Below, in pieces: positions 1 through 8,219 of a stretch of DNA of 64,000 bases. This stretch comes from Chloroflexus aggregans DSM 9485 (lineage in GTDB: Bacteria; Chloroflexota; Chloroflexia; Chloroflexales; Chloroflexaceae). The stretch covers positions 840,001 through 904,000 of the forward strand of contig NC_011831.1 in the NCBI RefSeq assembly GCF_000021945.1, read 5' to 3'. How positions within the stretch are numbered: the stretch's first letter is position 1; the number at the start of each line of letters is the position of its first letter. Made by a program: the position numbers and the translations under genes. The notes below the pieces were generated by a model. It saw only the letters and a program-made list of their open reading frames with translations, did no database searches and was not told the origin of the DNA.

Positions 1-775
1 TCGCAATGACAAAGGAACTGCGAGCGCAACCCCCTGTCCTTGCGAGCGTAGCCTGTCATTTCGAGCGCAGCGAGAAATCTTGTCAAGATTGCTCGGGCGC
101 TGGCGCGCCCTCGCAATGACAAAGGAACTGCGAGCGCAGCCTGTCCTTGCGAGCGTAGCCTGTCCTTGCGAGCGTAGCCCACTGTCATTTCGAGCGCAGC
201 GAGAAATCTTGTCAAGATTGCTCAGTCGCCGGCGCGCCCTCGCAATGACAAAGGAACTGCGAGCGCAGCCTGTCCTTGCGAGCGTAGCCCACTGTCATTT
301 CGAGCGCAGCGAGAAATCTTGTCAAGATTGCTCAGTCGCTGACGCACCCTCGCAATGACAAAGGAACTGCGAGCGCAGCCTGTCCTTGCGAGCGTAGCCT
401 GTCATTTCGAGCGTAGCGAGAAATCTTGTCAAGATTGCTCAGTCGCCGGCGCACCCTCGCAATGACAAAGGAACTGCGAGCGCAGCCTGTCCTTGCGAGC
501 ATAGCCTGTCCTTGCGAGCGCAGCGAGCAATCTTGTCAAGATTGCTCAGTCGCCGGCGCGCCCTCGCAATGACAAAGGAACTGCGAGCGCAGCCTGTCCT
601 TGCGAGCATAGCCTGTCCTTGCGAGCGCAGCGAGCAATCTTGTCAAGATTGCTCAGTCGCCGGCGCGCCCTCGCAATGACAAAGGAACTGCGAGCATAGC
701 CTGTCCTTGCGAGCGCAGCGAGCAATCTTGTCAAGATTGCTCAGTCGCTGACGCGCCCTCGCAATGACCAGGGGG
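1..775. repeat. Array of seven palindromic repeat units
   Basis: About seven tandem copies of a roughly 100-130 bp unit run from the window edge to about 775. Each unit contains the near-palindrome AATCTTGTCAAGATTGCTC, flanked by variants of GCGAGCGCAGCGAG and TCGCAATGACAAAGGAACTG. Cores lie near 75, 205, 315, 420, 530, 640 and 725. Units differ by a few bases and by duplicated sub-blocks (CTGTCCTTGCGAGCGTAGC), so the array has expanded by slippage or recombination. It resembles the intergenic REP-like repeats common in Chloroflexota. Short reading frames through it are by-products of the repetition. The array continues beyond the left edge. Confidence 0.9.
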
Positions 776-1021
776 CTACGAACGCAGCACCGTCCTGGCA
801 CATAAACCACTATCATTTTGCTTACAGAACGCTCATCTCATTGCTCGTTTTTGGTTGAAAGTATGTTTATAGAACATGCTACTATCTTAACTATAAATCT
901 TCATTTCTCGTTATTCCTATCACAGAAATAGTACCTTTAGGCGATACCACGATCTACAATCGCAAGATTACGATATTGTCAACGAAATGTTCATCGCTCG
1001 GCAACCCATTGCCAATGGTGA

Positions 1022-2865
1022 TCAGACAATATCGTTGCGATCGCCGTTAGAACCCATCACCCAGAGGAAGCTCAACTCACCCGCCGGAATGTCCTTGAGG
1101 GAGGAGTTGCACTGATGGCCGGGTTAGCAGCCGCCGGTTTTGCTGCCATAGGTAGCCCTACTGCTCCGGTCGCCGCTTGTCAATACATACCTCCTTCGCT
1201 ACGTACTATTGCGATGCGACGTTTGGTATTCGGCCCTAGCCCTGAACTGATGGCGATGTATGATGCTACGCCGGGAGCAAGCGACGAAGAGCGATTCGAC
1301 AACTGGGTGCGCCAGCAACTGAACCCCGCGGCTATTGATGATACCCCTTGCACTAACCGGATCGCTGCAACCCAACTCAAGATTCGCTACACCCGCAACA
1401 ACCAAACTGTCAACGAAGTCCGCCCACTGCGCTGGCTCAATGCTTCGCGTGAAGAACTATGGCAGCAACGTGTCGTACCGATTTAGATTGGTCTGAACGA
1501 GTACGCCCCTATGTCGAAGTACGGGTAGCAACGTGGTTGCGAGCTTTGTACAGTCGTCGGCAGCTTTTGGAGGTGTTGGTCGATTTCTGGCACAATCACT
1601 TCAATGTGCGCGCCGATGCCGACTCACGGATTGCGGCGACATGGCCAGATTATGACCGCATCATTCGCACCCACGCGCTTGGCAATTTTAACGCTATGCT
1701 CCTGGATGTGACCAAGAGTGTAGCGATGATGTACTACCTCAACAACGTCAGCAATAAAGCTGGCGGTGGTGAAGGGGGAAACGAGAACTTTGCTCGTGAA
1801 CTCTTCGAGCTACACACCCTCGGCAGTGATAACTATCTCAAGTTCTACGGTCAGCGCGAAAACATTCCGGTCGTCGAATACGGCAGCGAACGGTTTGCCG
1901 CAGCGTACATCGACTACGACGTTTACGAAGCGTCGCGTTGCCTGACCGGTTGGACGATCGCCAACGGGCGCGATGGGAGACCGAACACCGGCGCGTTTTA
2001 CCTGATGGAAGCGTGGCACGACAACTTTCCGAAAACGGTGCTCGCGCCGGCACCGCTTCCCGGCATCTCACCGGCGCCCAATTTCCCCTTCAACAATGGC
2101 GCGCAACGCGACGGCGAGACTGCACCGCGCCTCGTGGCCCGTCACCCCAGAACAGGGCGCAATCTGTGCAAAAAACTTTGCCAGCGCCTCGTAGCCGATG
2201 ATCCACCTGAATCGTTGATTGACCGCGCAACCACTGTCTGGATGGAACACCGTGACTCGCCCGATCAGATCCGCAGAGTGGTTGAAACAATTTTGTTGTC
2301 ACCAGAAGCAAAAAATACCTTCGGGCGTAAGATACGGCGTCCGTTGGAAGCAATCTGGGCCTTCTTGCGCGCTACGAATGCGAATGCGCCCAACGATGTT
2401 CCTTCCGTCAACGGTGATGCGACCGATGGTAACTACTGGCAGAGACTTTTTTGGAGCGTTGATCAGACCGGTCACCGTTTGTTTGGGTGGGATACGCCAA
2501 CCGGTCACCCTGAGCGTGCTGAGTATTGGGCTAACACGAATGCGCTCACCAGGACATGGAGTACCTTCTACACGATTTCTCAATCGTGGGGTGGCAACTT
2601 TGCCATTGATATCGTTGGTCAAACTCCCGCCGGTCTCTCGTGTGTCGGCATCGTTTATTTTTGGCTGCAACGGATGCTGGCCTATACATCAAGCGGCGAT
2701 CTACGGACGCTACTGATCAACTTTTTGGCTCAAGGTGGCGATCCAAACCAGCCACCGCAGCCGTTGCGCAGTGCGCCGGATTGGGGAAGTGCAGAGGCGG
2801 TACGTGACCATATCAATGCTATGGTGCAATTATTGGCGATGAGTCCTGAGTTCTGGTTGCGGTAA
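1022..2865 (+). pseudogene. DUF1800 family protein, frameshifted
   Basis: The translated pieces match the DUF1800 family, exported proteins usually encoded next to a DUF1501 protein as here. A twin-arginine signal is visible in the first frame (LTRRNVLEG followed by a hydrophobic GVALMAGLAAAGFAAI stretch), but that frame has no good upstream start. An ATG at 988 opens another frame that could supply the N-terminus after a shift near 1070, where CTCAA is tandemly repeated. A second frameshift lies near 1465-1480: the first frame stops at 1484-1486, and the family sequence resumes as DLDWSERVRPYVEVRVATWL, followed by the DFWHNHFNV core. The remaining 460 codons are intact to 2865. Sequencing error cannot be excluded, but the disrupted partner gene downstream argues for real decay. 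Confidence 0.75.
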
Positions 2866-2893
2866 GCAGCGCCTCACCCAAGGAGAAAACAAC

Positions 2894-3035
2894 ATGCAGT
2901 GGACACGCCGTGAGTTTCTGATGGGTTGTAGCGCCGCGATTGCCGCTATGGCAGCAGCCCGGATCGGCCATTTGGCCTTTGCCGAGCCGGCACAGCCGCA
3001 GGCCACCAATGAGATTTTTGTGCAGATCTTCTTAC
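2894..3035 (+). pseudogene. DUF1501 family protein, 5' fragment cut by island
   Basis: An ATG preceded by AAGGAGA opens a frame whose first 47 residues form a Tat signal (MQWTRREFLMG, then an Ala-rich hydrophobic segment) and the start of a mature protein ending QIF-L. The frame then runs into foreign sequence and stops within 10 codons. The expected continuation, L-R-G-G-C-D-G-L-S-L, is found at 31859 in the same phase. This is therefore the amino-terminal piece of a single DUF1501 gene interrupted by about 28.8 kb. In intact genomes DUF1501 proteins are exported and sit directly after DUF1800 genes, matching this arrangement. Confidence 0.88.
3031..3035. repeat. Left copy of 5-bp repeat CTTAC at island junction
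   Basis: CTTAC spans the last shared codon of the interrupted DUF1501 gene. An identical CTTAC at 31858-31862 starts the other half. Joining the halves through one copy restores the reading frame and the expected F-L-R-G-G motif. This looks like a target-site duplication. At least three of the five bases (the TTA codon) must match for the frame to make sense, so the independent support is modest. Confidence 0.6.
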
Positions 3036-3054
3036 TTGGAGATGTAATAGACCG

Positions 3055-3930
3055 ATGAAGAGAAATGGCACACCCTCCCCAGTTATTAAGCGAAGCAAAA
3101 AACGGATACTAGCATTTGGTTGGTATGGTGGAAAGTATTCACACCTTGATTGGCTTTTGCCCTTGCTGCCCTCATGCCACCATTACTGCGAGCCATTTGG
3201 CGGCTCGGCTGCTGTTTTATTGAACCGAGAACCTTCACCTGTAGAAACATACAACGACATTGACGGCGACGTTGTACATTTCTTCCGTGTTTTGCGAGAT
3301 GAGCCAGAACGTTTAGTCAGGGCAATTGGTCTTACACCTTTTTCGCGAGAAGAATTTGCAATAGCCTGTGAAATAGACCCATCTTTAGACCCCGTTGAAT
3401 GTGCAAGAAGGTTTTATGTGCGTGCTCGTCAAGTGCGAACAGGTCTGGCTCAATCTGCAACATTGGGACGATGGGCAAATTGCAAAAATACGAGCAGAGC
3501 AGGTATGGCAGGAGCCGTATCTCGCTGGCTTGGTGCAATTGAAGATTTACCAGATATAGCTCTGCGCTTGCTGCGTGTTCAAATTGAAAACAGGCCTTCT
3601 ATCGAAGTCATACGTTTGTACGATTCACCAGATACGCTTTTTTACTGCGATCCCCCTTATGTGCATGACACATGGGGCGATAACAACGCTTACGCTTATG
3701 AAATGAACAATGAAGAACATCGTCAACTAGCGTTGGTGCTGAATTCAGTTCAAGGCTTTGTGGCTATTTCAGGTTATGATTGCGATTTAATGAATGACTT
3801 GTATCCTTCTCCGAATTGGTACAAGAATATCGCCCCCACCAAAACAATACATTCGACCAAAGATGAGTGAACCGAGATTCTGTGGACAAATTATGACCCC
3901 AGAGCAATCAATCAGAAAACACTATTTTAG
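3055..3930 (+). pseudogene. D12-class DNA adenine-N6 methyltransferase, late nonsense codon
   Basis: This looks like a D12-class (Dam/DpnM-like) methylase, which would methylate adenine and protect host DNA from the endonuclease encoded next. Visible motifs are the SAM-binding FGWYGGKYSH near residue 21, HYCEPFGGSAA near 43 and the catalytic DPPY (YCDPPYVHD) near 199. The frame stops at TGA (3868-3870) directly before codons reading TEILWTNYDP, the typical end of the family, which run on to TAG at 3928. A CGA-to-TGA change would explain this. About 20 C-terminal residues are lost, so activity is uncertain. The gene is much AT-richer than the island interior and is followed 9 bases later by the endonuclease gene. 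Confidence 0.75.
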
Positions 3931-3939
3931 GGAGAAGCG

Positions 3940-5063
3940 ATGAGTACACCTGGTGAGATCCTTGCACACATCCTAAAACGTGCTTCTCAAGATATAAACA
4001 CATCGGTTATTTCAGACCATGATATTCGCTCACAGGTTGAGTATGTGTGCCGACAGATTAGTAATCGGGCATGCACAAGACTCCTTATGGCTTGCCTGTT
4101 GGCCAAATAGACCGACCAGATGTTGATCCCCGAAAGCCATACACCGAAATTGGCGATCCTGATGCTTTTTCTGGCCGTTCGTATGACGAAAGGTACATTA
4201 CCCATTTTGTTTACGAGAACCGTTTGCCCTTAAACCCAACAACTGCTTTCCTTACTCCTGCATTTCGCAATTTGGACAGGCCTCTTACAACAGATTTAGA
4301 GTTGGTGGGAAGGCCCCGGCAAGTGTATAGGGCAACTCTCCAATTGCCGGATGACGTGTATCGAGAGAGAATTGCAGCGGAAGATTTGTTGACAGAAATA
4401 GTGCGTATATTGTTGCTCATACGAGAAGAGAAACAAACAAGGATAAACACTTTACTTGCTGGACTTTCATCCGAAGACACGTTACCTCTATCATCTGAAG
4501 AAATTGTCAACCTGATTGAACAACATCTCAAATGTAAAAATTCTAGCAGATTGCCCGTTTTAATTGTTGCTGCTGCCTATAATTCTGTGGGAGAAAGACT
4601 TGGCGAGCGTATATTACCGTTACATAGCCATAACGCTGCTGATGAACAAACGGGTTCTCTGGGAGATGTGGAAGTATGTCTTAAAAATGATGACCACGTG
4701 GTAACAGTGTATGAGATGAAAATGAAACGAGTAACGGTTGATGATATTGACCGTGCGCTCGAGAAGATTGCATCGGCCACTAACAGAATACATAACTACA
4801 TCTTCATTACTACCGATGTAATTAGCGATGATGTTAAATCTTATGCAGCAGGATGCTATGCAAAAACTGGCGGCGCCGAGATCGCCGTACTTGATTGCAT
4901 AGGCTTTCTACGTCACTTTTTGCATTTCTTCCATAGATCACGAGCCAAGTTTTTAGACTCTTACCAAAACCTTGTGTTGAGCGAACCTGATAGTGCAGTG
5001 AGTCAGCCTCTAAAAGAAGCCCTCTTGGCATTAAGGCAAGCGGCAGAAGCTGATAGAGAGTAG
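3940..5063 (+). pseudogene. SacI-like type II restriction endonuclease, frameshifted
   Basis: A GGAG-preceded ATG at 3940 opens a frame ending ISNRACTRLLMACLLAK at TAG 4108. The protein continues one frame over as IDRPDVDPRKPYTEIG, DAFSGRSYDERYI and NPTTAFLTPAFRN to 5063. Restoring one A in the AAA run at 4105-4107 joins them into one protein of about 374 residues. From memory this conserved block matches the SacI restriction endonuclease family; a database search was not possible. A later D-VEV...YEMKMK stretch could be the metal-binding PD-(D/E)xK region. The position directly after an adenine methylase, and an attC-like site three bases past the stop, make it the second gene of a restriction-modification cassette. 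The homopolymer shift could be a sequencing error. Confidence 0.62.
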
Positions 5064-5065
5064 CG

Positions 5066-5142
<77 letters not shown>

Positions 5143-5176
5143 GCACTGTATTACCCTAGTCCAGAGAGGTGGAGAA

Positions 5177-5809
5177 ATGGCTAATGAAGTTCAAATAGGG
5201 ACTCTCCGCATTTTTACGAAGCGAGCCGGAACAGTCTCTGAAATTGTGGGGCTTCTTCAAGACATTGAAACTGCTTACAACAGGACATTTTTGTTCTTTT
5301 CATTTGTTGATTTCTTTGGTGACAGAGAACGGTTCTTTAGGTGGCGTCACTTCTGGCGAGAGTGGAGAGAATTCGGCTTCCCACCACCTTTTTGGATGTC
5401 ATATGCTGGTTTCCCACAGATCGGGGTTCTCGAAGCAATACTGCCTGAATACAAACTCGAAGTCAAGCGGATCCAAATTGAGTCGCCAGGTTTCTGGGAG
5501 TTTGTCGGTGCCCTAAATCCTTTGCAGCAAATTAGGGAGTATCTTAATGACCGGCATAAACGTAGGCAAGACCGGGAATATCGAGAACAAGCGGAACGTG
5601 AGAGACTACAGTTGGAGAACGAACTGATCCGCAGACAAATTTGGGAAAAGGAAAACTCAGTCTTTCGAGAACGTATTAACATCCTTAGAGAGAGAGGCTT
5701 TCCTAATGACGAGATACGACGCCTGATTTGGGCTTACGTCAGTCAACCATTGATCGCATTAGGCAAGCATCAGGACGTAGGACTAATAGAAAATGCTGAT
5801 TCTCAGTAG
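5177..5809 (+). CDS. Cassette-borne hypothetical protein with charged coiled coil
   Basis: A 210-residue protein of unknown function. The start is well supported by GAGAGGTGG seven bases upstream. The first 120 residues look globular and aromatic-rich (FLFFSFVDFF, FFRWRHFWREWREF), and contain SPGFWEFVGALNPLQQIR. Residues about 125-170 are a highly charged helix rich in Arg, Glu and Gln (HKRRQDREYREQAERERL) and probably form a coiled coil. The SPGFWEF-ALNPL-YLNDR segment resembles small uncharacterised proteins I have seen in cyanobacteria and Chloroflexota; no function is assigned. The gene is bracketed by two attC-like sites and is thus a typical promoterless one-gene integron cassette of about 740 bp. 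Confidence 0.8.
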   Translation: MANEVQIGTLRIFTKRAGTVSEIVGLLQDIETAYNRTFLFFSFVDFFGDRERFFRWRHFWREWREFGFPPPFWMSYAGFPQIGVLEAILPEYKLEVKRIQIESPGFWEFVGALNPLQQIREYLNDRHKRRQDREYREQAERERLQLENELIRRQIWEKENSVFRERINILRERGFPNDEIRRLIWAYVSQPLIALGKHQDVGLIENADSQ

Positions 5810-5811
5810 TG

Positions 5812-5883
<72 letters not shown>

Positions 5884-5929
5884 CACATCAAATGGCAAGC
5901 GTCTGATGATAAACAGAGAGGTGGTTAGC

Positions 5930-6421
5930 ATGAAACCTAGTCCTATCATCCTTATGGGAATGTGGAACCTTGTGAAGTATATACAAGCCAACAAATCGGA
6001 TCCCAGCAAGATTTACCAATACTACCAATCAGAGGAAGAAGGGTTGTCCCAACTTGCACCAGCTATCCCCGCTCTCATTGACATCCTGCTTGAGAGCGAA
6101 AATTGGCACATTATCTGTTTAGCTAGTCTCTTATTAGGATCAATTTGTATGAAAAGAGGAGTGAATGAAACAACTCGCCAAAAGGCGATTCAAGCGATAG
6201 GACTTGCATATGAGCCAAGTAATTCAATTGATGGCGGCACGAGTGCAGCGGCAAAACTGTTAGCATCAGGAATGTTAGGGCATGAGCCAGCAGTTCATGC
6301 AATTGAAACCAATGCAAGAAAGAATGGCTACGTTGATGTGAGGGAATTTACCTCTGATTTATTTTACAGAATAATTATGAATATTGCATCTTCCTCTGAT
6401 GAAGTCAGTAGCTTGGATTAA
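5930..6421 (+). CDS. Cassette-like hypothetical helical protein
   Basis: A protein of about 163 residues that I do not recognise. Start at 5930 is preferred over an in-frame ATG at 5906 because GAGAGGTGG precedes it; the same motif precedes the previous cassette gene. The sequence is mostly helical and may contain HEAT-like turns (IPALIDILLES, NWHIICLASLLLG). There is no signal peptide and no catalytic motif. The gene begins right after attC-like site 2, so it should be a third cassette, but no attC follows it. Its 3' part may have been lost when GC-rich DNA was joined near 6.6 kb. Confidence 0.6.
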   Translation: MKPSPIILMGMWNLVKYIQANKSDPSKIYQYYQSEEEGLSQLAPAIPALIDILLESENWHIICLASLLLGSICMKRGVNETTRQKAIQAIGLAYEPSNSIDGGTSAAAKLLASGMLGHEPAVHAIETNARKNGYVDVREFTSDLFYRIIMNIASSSDEVSSLD

Positions 6422-6435
6422 AGTTTGTTTTTTGA

Positions 6436-6633
6436 AGAGTAAAAGAACTAAACCTATACCTCTGGCGATGCAACTTACGCTATTACACCTGGGATTCACG
6501 AGAAAAGAACAAAATTCATGTACGTCCAGATTTAATTGCAAAAGGTGTAAAAAGGATTGAAGCGGAAAGAAGAGCAAAAGAGGAAGAGATTGAACGAGCA
6601 ATTGGGCGGCTGAGCGCCGACCGTCAGCCCTGA
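6436..6633 (+). other. Short open frame, probable gene remnant
   Basis: An open frame of about 65 codons without a clear start ends in a basic, charged helix (IEAERRAKEEEIERAIG) and stops at TGA 6631. Amino-acid usage looks coding and matches the AT-rich cassette region, yet there is no ribosome-binding site. It may be the 3' end of a truncated cassette gene. Base composition changes to high GC directly after it, marking an internal junction of the island. Confidence 0.3.
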
Positions 6634-6683
6634 CCACTGCCAGCCCCGGCCTTGCCGCCGACCACCGTGCTCCTTGGGCTTAC

Positions 6684-6723
6684 GCCGGGGGTTGCTGACC
6701 TCGCGAGGTCGGCAACCCCCGGC
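6684..6723. repeat. 40-bp near-perfect palindrome
   Basis: GCCGGGGGTTGC-T-GACCTCG is followed by its reverse complement with one mismatched pair, giving a 40-bp hairpin. It lies at the change from AT-rich cassettes to GC-rich DNA, just beyond the 3' end of a broken reverse-strand gene. It is likely a REP-type element or terminator. Confidence 0.75.
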
Positions 6724-6747
6724 TGCTTGTTCATGGGAGGATAAGCC

Positions 6748-7012
6748 TCACGGACACGCCCAACGCCCTTGCCACATGTCGTAGTAGCACCCCAGGATCG
6801 TGCCCCAATAGCTGGTGCTGGCCGGCGTGTAGCTGCCCAGCGAGGATGAGTTTGGCCCCCAGCCGGGGTTGATCTGGAAGTGGGGGAAGGCCCATTTGTT
6901 CTCGCAGGTGTAGCCCTTGAACGGGTCCCAGCCGCACTCGCGCACCCTGGCTCGCGCCAGGCCGTAGGCCAGCGGGTAGTGCGCCGAGGCGAAGGAAGTG
7001 GCGCTCGCCGCG
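6748..7012 (-). pseudogene. C-terminal remnant of an unknown protein
   Basis: On the reverse strand about 85 codons read as a convincing protein end (RECGWDPFKGY, NKWAFPHFQINPGWGPN, GCYYDMWQGRWACP then stop). Trp, Tyr, Gly and Cys are abundant, typical of a secreted or surface domain. No start is present: upstream of about 7012 the frame continues into sequence without coding character. I do not recognise the family. It is probably what remains of a gene truncated when the island blocks were joined. Confidence 0.4.
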
Positions 7013-7159
7013 GCATGAACAATTGCCCTGAGAATACGTGAGCATCCTTCGACTGCGGGCTATCGCTCTCCGCTCAGGGTGCTCCGCTATGTTTTCATCC
7101 GCCGTAGCGCTGTGGGCGGCATGGGCATCTGCTCTGAAAGTCCGTCCCATCACGGGCCC

Positions 7160-7186
7160 GGCACTCTGGAAGATGCCTGGTACGTG
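7160..7186. repeat. REP-like repeat copy 1
   Basis: GGCACTCTGGAAGATGCCTG followed by GTACGTG is a degenerate copy of the hairpin repeats at 8161-8198 and 14152-14185. It lies just past the stop codon of the reverse-strand lipoprotein gene. Confidence 0.6.
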
Positions 7187-7188
7187 AG

Positions 7189-8118
7189 TCAATGGATGGG
7201 CGGCTCCAGCTCTACCTCGTACCAGTACGTGACGCGCATGTTGCTGAAGTAAGCCATGAGTTCTGACGCGTTGGGAAGGTTCATGCGCGTCTCGCTTCGG
7301 TAGGTCAACAGGTCCTCCTGTCCGACCCAGGTGCGAATAGTGATCGCTGGCCGGTCGCCTTCGTAACACACCTGCTCATACAGCCATGTGGGACGCTTCT
7401 CCATCAAGTCCGGCCCGATGAAGCGGTACTCCCAGCGTGGATTCGTCAGCCCCAAGGCCTTCATTGCTTCCTCCAGGACAGCCGAATCTGCCCCAGTATC
7501 GGTTGGGTTTCTGAAGGAGTCCAGCATCGCGTCGGCTGCCGGGTCCTCCAAGCCGTCGGCAGTCACCCAGCCGGTATCCTTGCCGTCCACGTAGCCGCGC
7601 ACCCAACTCTTCCCGCCGATGGTGATCGTGTCCTGCCACTGGTCGGAGACCCCCTGCCAGCACCGCACGCGGTCGGGCGGCTCGTACTCCAGGATGGTGT
7701 TGAAAGTCACGTTGCCCTGGGCATCCAGCGTCTGAATGTGAATGCCGCGCTCGGGCATCCTGGCGGAGGCCTCGGCGGATCGAGCCAGGATGTCCGGCAC
7801 GTCACCGGGGGGCGGCTGCGGGCTGGCCGCGGGTGTCGGCGCGCTGGTCGCGACCGGCGTCGCTGTTCTATCCGGCGTTGCCGTTTTGCCCGGCGTCGGC
7901 GTCTTGGCCGACGTCGCCGTCGGTTCCGGCGTCGCCGTTGGTTCCGGCGTGTCTGTCTCGTACTCGATGTCTTCTTCCTTCGTGGGTGTGGGGAAGATGA
8001 CGACGGTAGGATTCGGCCGGGCCGTGACCGTCACGCCCGACGAGCCGGGCGCTTGCGGCTGGCACGCAGCCAGTCCCAGGCCCATCACCATCAACAGGAA
8101 CCATCCGAATAGCTTCAT
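7189..8118 (-). CDS. Threonine/proline-rich lipoprotein
   Basis: A 309-residue predicted lipoprotein. The start at 8118 gives MKLFGWFLLMVMGLGLAAC, a classic signal with lipobox LAAC. A low-complexity stalk of TPTPE/TATPE type repeats (about residues 40-110) should span the cell envelope. The rest is a globular domain (PDRVRCWQGV, GKSWVRGYVDGKDTGW, YEQVCYEGDRPAITIRTWVG) that may be related to LppX/LolA-like lipoprotein folds, an inference from the pattern of strands only. It is the last gene of a reverse-strand group with the C25 giant protein and another lipoprotein, and is separated from them by a REP-like hairpin. In-frame codons extend upstream past the methionine, but they cross the hairpin repeat and are not expected to be translated. 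Confidence 0.8.
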   Translation of the reverse strand: MKLFGWFLLMVMGLGLAACQPQAPGSSGVTVTARPNPTVVIFPTPTKEEDIEYETDTPEPTATPEPTATSAKTPTPGKTATPDRTATPVATSAPTPAASPQPPPGDVPDILARSAEASARMPERGIHIQTLDAQGNVTFNTILEYEPPDRVRCWQGVSDQWQDTITIGGKSWVRGYVDGKDTGWVTADGLEDPAADAMLDSFRNPTDTGADSAVLEEAMKALGLTNPRWEYRFIGPDLMEKRPTWLYEQVCYEGDRPAITIRTWVGQEDLLTYRSETRMNLPNASELMAYFSNMRVTYWYEVELEPPIH

Positions 8119-8160
8119 GTTCCTTACTCCATCACCCTGTGCTTCCCTGAGAACAGCCTC

Positions 8161-8198
8161 CCACGTGCCAGGCATCTTCCAGAGTGCCTGGCACGTGG
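8161..8198. repeat. REP-like hairpin copy 2
   Basis: CCACGTGCCAGGCA and its exact reverse complement TGCCTGGCACGTGG flank a 10-base loop. It lies between the C25 gene (upstream on the reverse strand) and the lipoprotein gene. It may act as an attenuator or terminator, or be a REP-like mobile element. Confidence 0.8.
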
Positions 8199-8219
8199 AA
8201 AGGGCGTTTTTCATCCCTC

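Noticed and set aside
80-734. Short frames in the repeat array
   Set aside because: They translate the repeats themselves (recurring ALAMTKELRAQP) and have no start signals.
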